Positions 24,790 through 36,900 are shown, numbered from the stretch's first letter. The stretch: 64,000 bases of DNA from Leptoclinus maculatus (GCA_032191485.1 JAVDOI010000007.1:210001-274000); one strand, 5' to 3'. The notes: a model not told the origin generated them from the sequence alone. Numbers and translations are program-made.

Positions 24790-25452
24790 CCTTTTCCTAC
24801 CTAGCCCCATTTTTAGGCCTCTGCTCGAAAATAGTTTACCCATACTCAAAGGGACTTATCTCTCCAACTACAAGGTCTATTTGAATCATTTACATTTTAT
24901 AATGACACTAAAATGTGTGAGATGTGTTAATATGTGTACATATCAGTGTTTATGTTACTGGTTATTGCTGAATGAACATAACACACAGCTCACATTGAAC
25001 ATTTTCAGGTTCGCCTGAAAAGAATGACATTTTTTATTTTTTTTTGCAGATACACCCAAATCACCCCTCACAAGTCATAGCACAACATGGCAGGAGTCTC
25101 TCTAAAAAATGGCTTTGATAAAGTGAAGCAGGCCAGCGGTATCAATGTTTTTCTACAGGTCAGCCAAGGTCAGCCGGCGTCAATTCTGATTTTGGAAGCA
25201 GCACTTTCAGCTGTTTTATTGTAATTTTATATACTATATAACTATATATTTCACTTCTTTTATCACTAATAGTGTTCAATCTATCTAATAAAGCAGTTTG
25301 GCATCATTCTTTGAGCCTGGGCCTCATATAAACCTGTGAAACAGGGGTTTTCCTCGTCTGATTTTCATTTTTACAGACTTCACTTGAACCTTACAAAGCC
25401 TTCTGATTGGCGGATTTTCGCATGTGACACAGTGTTAGATGCGGAAACACTA
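24790..25452 (+). repeat. Unclassified interspersed repeat, copy 3
   Basis: Same family and orientation as 640-1900; shared landmarks are the CATACTCAAAGGG and CTACAAGGTCTATTTGAA words near 24841-24890. The 3' part (25330-25450) also matches the reverse complement of 38240-38340 in the downstream tandem units. The match ends at about 25450, where it is joined directly to sspo-derived sequence. Confidence 0.65.
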
Positions 25453-25846
25453 TGGCAATGTGAGCCCGGGTGCTACTGTACAGGGGGGAAGGTCCTGTCT
25501 GCTAACGGGACAGCCTGTGTAGAGAGAGAAGACTGTCCCTGCATGGACCTCAGCACCGGACACAGGCTGCAACCAGGGGAGACCACCGAAGCCCCGGATG
25601 GATGTAACAACTGGTCAGAATAATGGAGACATGCTACACATGCATGTTCACCACAGTTATATTTAACAGAGAAACAGCCAGAAAGAAGGGACAGAAGCAT
25701 AATGATGTTGTTGTTCCTCTTTGTTTCAGCACCTGTGAGGGTGGGAGGCTCAACTGCACCAGATACCCGAAGAAGCACTTTTACCAGGTAAAGTCTCCCT
25801 TCAAACAACGTTTAATACCAGTTAGAGTCCACTCTGTTGTTCACAT
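25453..25846 (+). pseudogene. Inverted, chimeric fragment of sspo
   Basis: 25453 to about 25773 is, by eye, an identical inverted copy of 31113 down to about 30799. It contains a trypsin-inhibitor-like cysteine-rich (TIL) exon with CEPGCYCTGGKVLSANGTAC, the intron after it, and most of the next 47-nt exon with TCEGGRLNC. At about 25773 the match switches without homology to a second inverted piece equal to 27384 down to about 27312, which is intronic in the main gene. Because an intron is included, this is a DNA-level duplication and not a retrocopy. Splice sites of the TIL exon survive but the second exon has lost its donor. It is not expected to make protein on its own. Confidence 0.85.
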
Positions 25847-25984
25847 CAGCTGTTCATTGAGTTGAGGCATACGTTCTAGTTGAAGCCAGAATAATGGCTT
25901 AACCATGAGAATGTTATTCATGTATCATCTCCTCACAGTCAAACAGGGTATAATACCTCTGTTCTGAGAAAAACTACAGTCAAC

Positions 25985-26402
25985 TGTCACAGCTCTGCCA
26001 CTACTACTCTGTCCTTTCCACCTCTCACTCACCTAATCAGTTCATTCAGCGCACCTGGCTGCCACTCTCACCTCATCAAGCTCACTACTCTCACCTGCTC
26101 ACCCTGCTTCTGCCACTATTTAAGCCCCAGCCTTACACACACACTCACTGCCAGATCGTTCTCCGCTTCCATGCAAGACTTTCCCGCACACCCCTTTGGA
26201 CTGATTCCCTGTTACCGACCCTGCCTGTTTTGGACTACCCCGCCTTGCCTCTGCCCCGGTAATTCACCCAGCCTTCCGTTCCTGACCACGAGATCCTGCC
26301 ATCTGTTCTCTGTGATTCTGCTTCCTGTGAGAAATAAAACTCTAGTTAAAATTACCTCTGGTGTCCGTCGTACTGCGCCTGGGTCCTACATTACCCGTTA
26401 CA
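25985..26402 (+). mobile_element. Solo LTR with target-site duplication
   Basis: A 418-bp unit begins TGTCACAGCT and ends CCGTTACA. It has a TATA-like TATTTAAG near 26119 and an AATAAA at about 26333, and is flanked on both sides by GTCAAC (25979-25984 and 26403-26408). This is the structure left after recombination between the two LTRs of a retrotransposon. No internal gag or pol sequence is present. Whether it is Gypsy-like or another class cannot be told from the LTR alone. Confidence 0.75.
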
Positions 26403-26988
26403 GTCAACACTTCAGCTGCCAACTTCCTGGTTAGACATGATGAATCAGAGCTTATGTACAAATAAAACTTCACATTATCCTCAAACAAAGTTAATAAACA
26501 ATACAGCCGGCTGTACTGATCTCTTCTGATGTCACGCTGAGTGTAGATGAAACACTCGGTTCTGTGGTCTCTGAGATAAGCATTGAGGGGAAAAGGACAA
26601 ACCAAGCCACAAACGGCCCCGAATAGCAACCGACAGACGTTGTGAAACTGTTTGTGTAGAGAATTGACTGGCGGATTGCTGAACATTACTTTCATCATGT
26701 GCTCTCTCACACAGGCTCCTAATATCTGAATCATTCATCCTGCTGTCTGATGTAAGCCATTGGAAAGTTGTCATGTTATTGAGCAGCGCCTTGTTTAATG
26801 TTTAGTTCACACCTCGATCCACAACTGGGAACTACAACGCTCTACTATTAGCTCCTGAAGTATCAGTAGTCGAGCTCCTTTCTTAAATAGAACTGGATCA
26901 CAACGTAAGCGAGCTAATGGTTTGTGAAGTTCATGTTTGACCGTTGGCAGCAGTCATAGACCCTGAGAGATAGCGTGAGCGGTCAGAC
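26403..26988. other. Sequence beyond the last visible sspo exon, no gene seen
   Basis: In the direction of sspo transcription this is where the next thrombospondin-repeat exon should follow. No such exon is visible down to the solo LTR. Confidence 0.5.
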
Positions 26989-29900
26989 CTGGACACTGGG
27001 GCAGGTTACAGGCCTTCTCCTGGTGAGAGCTTCCAGAGCAGGGGGGTCTGACACACTGTCGCTGACGGGACTTGGTGGCCGGGCTGAGGGCATCTGTGCA
27101 GGGCTTAGTGCAGGGACTCCATGATGACCATGGAGAGAAGCCAGCATCCTCATCTAAAGACGGACAAGCCATTTCAATTATTACTTCTTTGTCTCGTGAA
27201 GGAAAAGAAAGCAGCTGACAGGATCTAAAATCAACGTAATAACAATACCATGTACCATGCAGACAAATTCATTACAAAGACCAGTAAAGAGAAGTGATTC
27301 AGTAAAAAGTGTAAATGAACAACAGAGTGGACTCTAACTGGTATTAAACGTTGTTTGAAGGGAGACTTTACCTGGTAAAAGTGCTTCTTCTGTAGGACCG
27401 ACAATCACTGCCAACATCAAGCAACAATTCATTATCAGGACAAGCTCCACCATTCAGTATAGTGCACAAACAAGAAGCTGTTATTTATAATGGATACAAA
27501 GGATACACAATAGCCCTTTATAATGAAATGATATCTGTAATTACATTCAATGTAGAGACACTTAGTCTCACAGCACATCCAATCTCCCTCACCTGCAAGA
27601 GGTTTGCTGTAACAAACACCATTCTGTTACCCCATCTCTATACACATTCATTACATACAGTACCTATCTACTCTACCTAAACTAGCTCCTGTACCTGGGC
27701 AGTCTGGGGCCTGGCAGTAGGTGGTTTCCTGGCGTGGCCCCTGGCAGTTTCTCCCTCCGTGGGCCGGGGCCGGCTGTGTGCAGCTCTTGGAGCGAGTCTT
27801 CAGTCCCAGACCTCCGCAGGACAGCGAGCAGGGGCTCCAGGAGCCCCAGGGGGACAGACCTCCGTTGACCGGGCAATGCTCCAAGGAACAGTTCCACCTG
27901 CCAAGCTCGCAGTCGCTACAGAAGAGAGGGTGGGGGGGCAGTGTGGGACCGTATGTGGGACTGCGTGACTGGAAGATGTTCTGCTCACCAGGTGCTGCAG
28001 TGGTGGAGCAGTGTGTCTCCATACTGAAGCTCCACTCCCTCAGAGATGTTATGGAGGAGCAGAGATGAGACCGGTGTGACAGAAACACTCTGCAGAGAGG
28101 CCATCAACTCTTTGTCCACCAGACAAGGACACTCCTAAAACACACACATTAGAGCCATGTTAAAAACATGTTTCAATGTGAAATAAGACTTTCTATGGTT
28201 CATTCATTTCATCACTGTAATTCTGTTGCCGTACCTCTGGACTTAAAATCAGTAATCAGTATGCTGACCATCAACCTTTTCGTCCTTTTGTGTTGCGAGG
28301 TTTAATGTTAGCGTTTGTTAAGATGCACGAGTCATGACTCATTAGTCAGAATGCTGAAGGAACCCACCTGCAGGCAGACACCGTGGTGCTGGTAGGTGTG
28401 AGGGGGGCAGTGGCAGCCTTCCTCGCAGCCATCGGAGTAGCAGTCCTCTCTGCCGCTGACCTGAGCGCAGCTGAAGGGACAGCCTTCGCCTCGTTCACAC
28501 TCCCTGTACAACCTGCCAGGAGGGCAGCCCACTTCTGCACAATGACGAGACGCAGATTGAAGATACACAAAAGCTTTTTTTTCTTCTTCTTTTACCACGT
28601 TACCCTGGATCTTACAGTTGTCATAGCTTTGATGCAACAGCTACAGATGTTGTAATCTACAGGGAACCAGGACTCACCGAGGCAGACCTGGGTGTCGCAG
28701 GTCTTGCTCTGGCGGCTGAGGCCGCTGCAGGGTGGAGAGCTGCAGAGACGAGAGCGGGACTGCTGTCCTCCACCACAGCTGACCGAACACTCAGACCACT
28801 GAGACCAGGGGAGCCAGGGGCCCACCGAGTCTGGAAGCAAAAACACACCGAGACGTGACAACAACTCACAAAACACGTAAAAATAACAAGATTCTTTATC
28901 AATGACATCTCATTTAGTATTATGGTCCATACTACTGCATACATGTTGCCAAGGACTCTGTTTTAAAGGGTGATGTATGAAATCAGCTCCTCTTTCAGAT
29001 GTCAGTGAAGCTGAAAGTTGTGTCTCAGTCTAACAACTCAAGGTGTCAGCTGCCTTGGCCGGACATGACTACCTGTGCACAGGTGTATGTTGCAGTCTTT
29101 CTGCTGTTCAGCGACTCCCAGGCAGCCCCTCCCACTGCTCTGGGGGGGACGGGTTATCACACTGGCGTCTCCTGAACTTGACTCCTCCTCCGCAAGAGAG
29201 TGAACACTCAGTCCAGGACCCCCATTGGCTCCAGCCACCGTCAACATAGCAACCAGGGACCGACTGACACTGCAGGACCCCGGCCTCGCAGGAACTGAGA
29301 TAAAGTGAGAGAGATGAAGACACCTAAAATAAATGATGCACTATATAGACAGATTTAATGTTACAGAGCTATTCGGTTGTACTGTACCAGTTTCTGCAGT
29401 CACTGATGATGCCGTCTCCTGGATTTGCAAACTGCCAATCAGATCCACCGGGCCATACCCATGATGCATTACTGGAATCTAGACCGCTGAATGTCATTAC
29501 TGTATCAGAGACAAACATCTAGCGATTAGACCAATCTCTGCTTCGTCCAACACAGTTTACCAGAACAACGTAAACACACAGACGGATCTAACCAGTAGCA
29601 GAGCTGTTGTGGTATTTGCAGCGACACTCCTCCCGGGCCACACACACTCCGTCCTGCAGAACCATGTCACCCGGACAACCGCAGGTCCGTCTGCACCCAG
29701 GGGAGTCCACGCACTCTGTGTCACCATGCAGATCAGAACAGGAGCGCGGACAGGGCTTCCCACAAGGCCATTCTTCCTGGCCTCCACCACAGTCTGCAGA
29801 ACGGTTTGAAGAGAATCAACACATGGAGGGAAGTGTTATGGTCCAGTATGTTTCCACAGATATAAACAGATTTATTGATTCAACTCAAGGAGAAGACAGT

Positions 29901-32900
29901 GCTGAGGGTGACACCTTGTTTCTTGTAAGGCCTCTCTTGCGTTCCATTTGTATCCAGCAACCTCCCTTTAAACACGAGTGCTTTTCAAAATAAAATGAAT
30001 ACACAATTCATTGACATCCCTAATGCTGCTGACCTGAGCAGACGGTGATGTTGTCATGGCAGCCGCGGCTCTGCCTGCCCTCTCCGAAACAGGGCAGCCC
30101 GCCGAACCTGGCGGGAGGACTGTTGCATTGCCTGGTGCGGGCGGACGACCCGGCGCACCCGTCGCACTCCGACCACGGTGACCACGGACTCCACGAACCG
30201 TGGACTAGAGGAGAGAGAGGAAAGGAAACACAGAGAGACACAGACTAAGGTTGTGTGACAGTACGTATTGTTATATCCGTCTACCTGTAGAGGACATCAG
30301 AAGATGATAAAAAGACAGAGACATGTAGATATAAAGAATCGACATCAAATGTGAATTCCTCTATCTTCATTAGCTGAGGAGCCAGTGATACCTGGACAGA
30401 AGGTGATGACAGGGCAGGGTTGTCTCTGGATTTGAACTCCGACCCCATTGTGCGTTTCCTGTTCTCCGGGGCAGGCCACTCCTCCGGCCTTGGGCTGAGG
30501 ACAGCCACAGCTCCTGTAGCGGGACACCGACTCTGCCCCACAGGTCCTGGAGCACGGAGTCCACTCTGACCAGTCACACCAGCCGCCCGACACTGGAAAC
30601 ACACACACACAACATACATCTATGGCCTTCCCAAACCCAGACTTTATTTTCATACACAGATATTCTTTTTATCATAAAGTCAGAAATAAAAACAAGTTCT
30701 TATTTGTATTGTGTTCTTGTGTTGGTGAGTTTGACCTTCAGTCAGTTTTAAGTGTTGTTTAACACACACGACTTACAGCTAGTCCTACTCACCTGGACAG
30801 GGGTATCTGGTGCAGTTGAGCCTCCCACCCTCACAGGTGCTGAAACAAAGAGGAACAACAACATCATTATGCTTCTGTCCCTTCTTTCTGGCTGTTTCTC
30901 TGTTAAATATAACTGTGGTGAACATGCATGTGTAGCATGTCTCCATTATTCTGACCAGTTGTTACATCCATCCGGGGCTTCGGTGGTCTCCCCTGGTTGC
31001 AGCCTGTGTCCGGTGCTGAGGTCCATGCAGGGACAGTCTTCTCTCTCTACACAGGCTGTCCCGTTAGCAGACAGGACCTTCCCCCCTGTACAGTAGCACC
31101 CGGGCTCACATTGCCACTCGCAGTGCTGAGGGACAGGAAGGAAATCACCACCAGAGTCTGCCCCCTGACAGGTGGTCGATGCATACCACAGCCTTCCTCA
31201 TCTGACCCGTCCAAACAGTCCCGTCTGCCGTCACACACCTGTGCCGAGTCAATACAGCCAAAAGACCGGCACGCAAACTGGCCCTCCACGCAAAGCACTC
31301 TGGGTAGGCCGCCATTGTACGGAGTTGTAGCGGCCCACAGGGCTGTGAATGAAAATGAAACAGTGGTTACAGCATATGTTTATTTTGTATAAAGTGTTGT
31401 AGGAGAACCAGCAAGGCTGTCTCGCCTTTTGTGGTTTGCAACCCAGGTTTTCCAGAATGTCGGGTTGTGGTGAGATGCAGCCCAGGTTGACCTGTGGTGA
31501 CCCCTGGGTAGATGGATGTTTGAAATCATTAACTGTGACTTGCAAACAGACACACACAAAAGGGGGGGGGGGGGGGGGGGGGACTTTGGTAAAAAGCCAA
31601 CAACAATGAGCAGAAAGTAGATTTGATCAACAGCACATTTTACCTGTACTTGAGGTTGTCGTCTTCTGGAGTCCAGTTTGACCTGTGACCCCTGGGGTAG
31701 CAACGCCAGGAAGGCCACCTTGGGACCTGGTGGTGTGGAGGCCTGGGGCGCCAGGGACATAAATAAAGACAGACACGGATAAAAGAAGATGGAACACAAG
31801 GAAGACCAGGAAGGTGCTGTAGATATCTTCACTCAATTGTCAAATAAACTGTCAAATGTAAATTGTTTTGAATCATTTAATCATGTAAGGAGACTAAAAG
31901 GACACAAAAGAAGAGAAACAAATATGTACATGACCGACTATGGCTCAGGCCTCACCACAGTTGATCTCGTCAGAGTGGTCCTTGCAGTCCGCTCGACCGT
32001 CACAAAGCACAGAGACGGGGACGCACTCTCCACTGTGCAGGCATGCAAACAGGCCTGGCTCACAGCGCGGTACGGTCACTGTCCCACCACCAGAGGGAGA
32101 CGTGGTCACGCTGCTGGGGGTCACCAGCTCATCTGGGAGAGCAGGAGGAAAGGTTGCTTCATTAATAACACTGTTGTGAAGACGACTCACTAGATCTGTA
32201 AAGCAAAGATGAGCTAGTACACAAGAGGAATTAGGTCCTGAGGATTATGATTCCTCACCTCCTCTGCAGCCGAGGATCTCCACACGCAGGTAGAAGGTGG
32301 GTCTGAACTCCACAGAGATGACGCGCAGGTAGCGAGCTCTGACCAGCCGACCGAGCCAGCGGGTCACTGGGTTCCTGCCCGCCATGCGCACCTCAAACAC
32401 CTTCACACAACCGACAGGGCAATTCCACATGAGCACATCTAATGTCTAGAAGAATGCATCAGATTTGTCTTTTTCTCCCCATGTATGAACACATTCATAT
32501 GTAAATACAGAAAACATTTGATGTTAAATAAGACACTAAATGTCCACATTAGTACAAATACCTTAGCTGGGCCTCCAGGGTTCCCATCCTCAGTATAGTC
32601 TGTGAAGAGGCTGCTGTGCAGGGCGAAGGCCAGGCGGTATTTAGTGAGGTAGCCCCACATGCGTTCACTGACCTGGGTCACCACCCCTGATACCCATGTG
32701 GGCTCCAGGAAGTCCACCTGGAAAAAGGGCTGGGGATCTGCAGGTAAGGGGCTCCATCCAGGCTCCATAACCTGACTGCACAGAGGATGATGTGGTTTGT
32801 TGTTTTTTTCTGAATGCTTTATATTTTAGACTTTTAAGTGCATGCAAAAAAACACGTGGAATGTTCCTGCTAGTGTACACTTAAGGGACGACTACCAATC

Positions 32901-33039
32901 AAAGGTTAGATCGCTCACACGTTAGGGACGATGTTTAGTCGTCCAGCATCAGCAGGGTTGTTCTCGCGGTGCGAGGACGACGTCAGCTGACCGTATCGAA
33001 TCCTCCCATCCTCCAGTCCAAGGGGAGAGGAGCAGATGG
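26989..33039 (-). CDS. sspo: SCO-spondin, internal fragment of 18 exons
   Basis: Large secreted glycoprotein of the subcommissural organ and Reissner fibre. Exons in order of transcription: 33039-32921, 32771-32562 and 32400-32259 (discoidin F5/8 type C domain: PLGLEDGRI ... YLRVEILGC); 32132-31956 (LDL-receptor A, CDGRADCKDHSDEINCG); 31742-31644 (linker); 31342-31187 (LDL-receptor A); 31125-30956 (TIL); 30839-30793; 30592-30392 and 30204-30034 (thrombospondin type 1, TSR); 29793-29593 (TIL); 29478-29388; 29294-29073 and 28830-28678 (TSR); 28534-28368 (TIL); 28134-27989; 27915-27695 and 27153-26989 (TSR). The domain mix identifies SCO-spondin. Phases match throughout except between 31187 and 31125, where an exon may be missing, and inside 29294-29073, where a run of seven C shifts the frame. 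The N-terminal EMI/VWD part and everything C-terminal of the last TSR are absent. Confidence 0.9.
31562..31582 (+). repeat. Poly(G) run of 21 bases
   Basis: An uninterrupted G tract in an sspo intron (between exons ending 31644 and starting 31342 on the minus strand). It could form a G-quadruplex, and its true length is doubtful because such runs sequence poorly. Confidence 0.9.
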
Positions 33040-33060
33040 CTGCAGAATATGATACACATG

Positions 33061-34450
33061 TTAACACCATCCAACAGAGTCTGGCAAACTGAACACTTCA
33101 AACACATTAATCCTATTCTGTTCAATCAAAACCTGCTTAACGCTACTCTGCCTGGTCTGCATTTGAGTCCTCCACCATGCCCCGTGACAGTACCACGTAA
33201 TAGTGAAGGGGTTGACATTCATCAGCTGCAGTGTTTTCAGGAGAACATGAGGCTGTAGGGTGTTAAAGGCTGAACTGAAATCTACAAACAGTCTAGCATA
33301 GGCCCTCGGATTCTCCAGGTGTTTAGTCACTAGATGCACTATACTGTTGGTTGCATCATCAGTGCCTCTCTGCTGTGTGTATGCAAACTGGTAGGGATCT
33401 AGCTGTGGGCCTACATCCAGCCGTAGTTTGCTCACCATGAGCTTCTCCATACACTTCATCACAACAGAGGTTGGAGCAATAGGTCTAAAATCATTATTCT
33501 CCTGTGGACAGGGTTTCTTAGGGACGGGTGTGATGATTGCCTTTTTCCATCGTGTTGGTACAGTGTGAGAATCTAGGGACCTCTGGAAAATGGGGCACCA
33601 GGCAGGTGTCAATTCATCTGCACATGTTTTTAATAGAAAAGCAGAGATACCATCTGGACCTGTGGCCTTGTTGACATTGATTTGCTTAAGGACCTTGTTG
33701 ACGGATTCATGGTCAATCTCTAGCCTGTCAACATCATCAATAGCAATACTATCAAGCACCATGTCACACTCAGCTGAGAAGTCATAATTGTCAAACCGCT
33801 TGTAAAAAGCATTCAGCTCATTTGCTTTAGCCAGTTCATCTACAGCATATAAGGATTTTTTTGTGGGTTTCATGTTGGTGGCTGTTTTCATGGAGTTCAT
33901 AGTTTTTTAGAGTTCATAGCCTGGAGGTTTTCCTCTATTGCCTCCCTATGGTGTTCCCGAGCTTCTTTCAGCCTCTGGTTCAACTCCTTTTGTACAGTTT
34001 TTAGTTGTCGGTGGTCGTTGGTCTTAAATGCCTGCTTGTTTCTGTTAATACAGTCCTTCACCTCCTTTGTGATGTAAGGTTTGTTGTTAGGGTAGACTTT
34101 TATTGTCCTTTTTGGAATCAGTGTCAACACAAAATGTTATGTAACTTGTGGTAACTTCTGTGGCATTGTCCAGGTTTGGCTCTCCAGAGAAGGTGTCCCA
34201 GTCTGTACATAGAAAGCAACCTTTCAGTGTTTCTATGCTGTCATCTGTCCATGCATTGATAGATGTTGTTTTGAAAGACACCCCACCGAACCCTCCCCGC
34301 TTGTCCCCTGAAGTCCAGATCTTCACAAGAATGATGATCACCATCTGACTTTCTTTACGCTGCATATAAACCAGTGTAACTTGATACATATGACAATACT
34401 GGTCTGTTATTGTAGTGACATGATGCTTTATGAGAGCTTTGTAATCTTCT
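33061..34450 (-). mobile_element. Truncated non-LTR retrotransposon, reverse transcriptase region
   Basis: Minus-strand frames read from about 34390 (LKGCFLCTDWDTF) through TLIPKRTIKVYPNNKPYITK (34130) into the reverse transcriptase (NKATGPDGISAFLLK, QFAYTQQRGTDDATNSIVHL, LFVDFSSAFNTLQPH) and stop near 33190. The catalytic YADD segment and the C-terminus are missing, and a stop near 33898 plus frame changes near 34090 break the ORF. This family differs from the L2-type element at 4-7 kb; it looks jockey/CR1-group. It abuts the 5' end of the visible sspo exons (33039), and its 5' part continues across the left boundary of the tandem array (34157). Confidence 0.82.
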
Positions 34451-34624
34451 CTCTAGGGCAGTACCAAATGTAAAGAAAAATCCTTGAACAAAGCTAAAAG
34501 AATCCAGTCTTTTTCTATTAAATGAACTTGTTTTGATTCATTTAGTTTCAATACATTTGGACTTCATTAGACTGCTGAAATGGAGCAGCAGTCCAACCGC
34601 CGTGTTTCTGTTTGTATTCAGTAC

Positions 34625-35961
34625 CTTTGGTAAACTTTGTTGCGGACGCCTTTCTGGAAGGCCAACAAGTAGTTCCTCCCATCTGCTGAGAAGACTTCCA
34701 CCGCCATGGGCTGAAAGACGATGACATACACGACATTTAATGATCAAAAAACAAGGTGGTGAGTTAAGCACTAAGAAAAGCAAGAGGTAACTTTGGTATC
34801 TTTCAACCTGGACTCTACTTTGAATGTTTTTGTGTCTAAGTGACTAATGAGAACAACACATTTGTTTAGCTGCTGCCGTCTGCAGCGTTCTCCCTCAATA
34901 CCGGACCAATGTCAGTAACTGTTGTATACCTTTTAGTCACTAAGACACAAAAACATGGGAAAATAGTGTCCATGTTGAAAAATGACCATGAAAGCTACTC
35001 AATATAAATGTCTTGTGAATGTCTAACTCAAAGATGTGTATTGTGTGTATTGGTTCTATATGTGCATGCTGACCTGCAGCAGGTAGCGTCTCTTGTGCAC
35101 TTCCTTGATGTCCTCGTAGGCGAAGATGCTGCAGGTTCTCTTCAGCTGACTCTGTCCTTGTCTCGCTCGCTCCTCTGGGGATGATGGCCTCATGCAAACT
35201 GGACACGGACGACAGAGAGCGAGGACTTTATCAACTGTCGACTCAGTTCGACATTACGTTTCACCTAGAAAGCACTCGTGTCAACAAAAAGGGTTTATTT
35301 CCTCACACCATTGTAATCATAAGAAGTTTTATGTTTTCATCTGATGAATGACAATGAATTGATTATAAACATGTCCATCATTACTATTATTATGAATTGA
35401 CTTATAAGCTCATTGAATCCTCATTTCAGGCCCCCGTAGACACCATGTTTAGACTCAGTTTAACACCTGAGGGTGACACAATATTATACACAATAATAAC
35501 TTAAAGAAAGGTACTGTATGTAACACTGGAGACTGATTTGAGCCCTGAGCCGTTCTAAAACTGGAGCAGTCCGGACTCGCTGACCTTCTCTCCCTCCTCC
35601 GGGAGGCGCAGCAGAGACGTGTTGTCCGTCCTCTGCTCCTCCTCGGGGCCTCCCGACTCCAGCAGCTGCTCCCGACTGTCCTCGTCCGCTGTGGACCGAG
35701 ACCTCTTCAGAGGAGCCTTCACCAGGCCTGGAGAGCACAGCGGAGTGTTAGACACAGTACACCAAGAAGATAGAATACTAAACCAAGAACCTTTCTGAGT
35801 AAGAACAAAGTGTTCCCTGGTGTTGCGTCTGGACCTTTGACTCTTGCGATGGTGTCCTCTCCGTGCTCGGGCTCATGCTGTGTGGTCTCTCCCTTGGTGT
35901 TGTGCTCCACAGAGTGCTGGTACATGCCAGGGTTTCCAGACAGCAACCGCACGTAGTACTC
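34625..35961 (-). pseudogene. wdfy3: wdfy3 upstream exon block, copy 1 (frameshifted)
   Basis: Four exons matching WDFY3/ALFY, a large scaffold for selective autophagy of protein aggregates: 35961-35835 (EYYVRLLSGNPGMYQH), 35727-35585 (LVKAPLKRSRS ... LLRLPEEGEK), 35198-35074 (LHEAIIPRGA ... EVHKRRYLLQ) and 34710-34625 (PMAVEVFSADGRNYLLAFQK). They cover the segment before and within the PH-like domain that precedes BEACH. The exon expected between 35585 and 35198 (human counterpart around IQHMYRCARVQG) is not seen. In this copy the third exon has 4 extra bases (a duplicated CTCG on the plus strand), giving GASETRTESAEE in place of GARQGQSQLKRTC, a frameshift that copies 2 and 3 do not have. 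Confidence 0.85.
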
Positions 35962-36813
35962 CTTACTGAATCATAATGAATCACAACCCCTAAATCATTA
36001 TACGCATCTCCAGATTCATGCCATTATATAGTCTTATTAATAATAATAATATTCAAGAAGGTTTGACTGTGTATGAAATGCAAATGACCAAATAAATGCA
36101 TGAAAGCTACCCCATCATTTGTAGCTGTAACTAAGGGACATCATATTGACTTCAAAGCAGAACGATCTGGGATGATATGCAACCACTTCCATGCAAAAGA
36201 CATAAGACATGTCACTTATGGTTAGTTTGATACAAGGATGTTCATTCTGATAATGTGAACTTCACATAATGTGAGATCCAATCCAACAGCCTCATCTGTA
36301 GCACCAGTAACTTGGTGTTCATGTAGAACACGTTCACATGCAAATGCACATAAAACCAACGGAGACGTGCGTGTTTATTTAACGTTAACGTGATTCAAAT
36401 GAAGCACCGGGTCCCGGTCATATCTTGTTGTTCTTTCGTTACGTGTCCGTAAAGTAACAGAGTATCTCTAGTTCACCTTAACTGGCCGCTGGTCAGCCTC
36501 TATATTCACTGACCTACAGTAGTAAGCGATAACTCATTTTATTTGAATGCACGGTCGTGTTAACTTATGATACTTTTGGTCACAAAAACGCATCAAAGTC
36601 GGACATGAATTAACCGGTATGAACCGTTAACGGCTCCAGATTACAACACGTTAGCATGTTAGCATAACAAACTCATACAGAAGTCCGACTTCGACACAAT
36701 AACACAAAAGAAACACAACTGACTTCATCTTCATAGCTTTCAAGTGAATGTCAGACAGCCCAGACTAATTATCATGACATTTGAATTCATTGTTATTCAT
36801 CTTAATGACTTAC
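35962..36813. other. Intron-like sequence between putative first exon and wdfy3 block, copy 1
   Basis: No coding segment seen. The equivalent stretches in copies 2 and 3 (46118-46969 and 56257-57108) are the same apart from a few substitutions. Confidence 0.45.
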
Positions 36814-36900
36814 CGTTTCACGTAAGGCTGAGACCGACTGACTGACTAACACCGGAGAAAGTCTGTCATTCGCAAAACGGCGCCACAGCGCTGCTGGTGG
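36814..36900 (-). promoter_or_regulatory. Candidate promoter and untranslated first exon, copy 1
   Basis: On the minus strand a GC-richer segment ends at 36814 with a textbook donor (ACG then GTAAGTCATT). About 25-45 bp upstream of its start is a TATATATATAAATG stretch (36912-36935). This arrangement fits a TATA promoter with a short non-coding first exon that could splice into the wdfy3 block at 35961. No transcript evidence is available, so this is inference from signals. Confidence 0.35.

Noticed and set aside
25336..25623. Plus-strand 95-codon frame as an independent TIL gene
   Set aside because: Its first 40 codons are repeat-family sequence and the rest is the inverted sspo copy with no onward exon.
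27369..27386. 18-nt micro-exon in sspo between 27695 and 27153
   Set aside because: Phases of the flanking exons already match directly (one base left, two needed), so this stretch is treated as intron although it has AG and GT borders.
27721..28068. Plus-strand frames opposite sspo exons
   Set aside because: They are antisense shadows of the cysteine-rich TSR exons.
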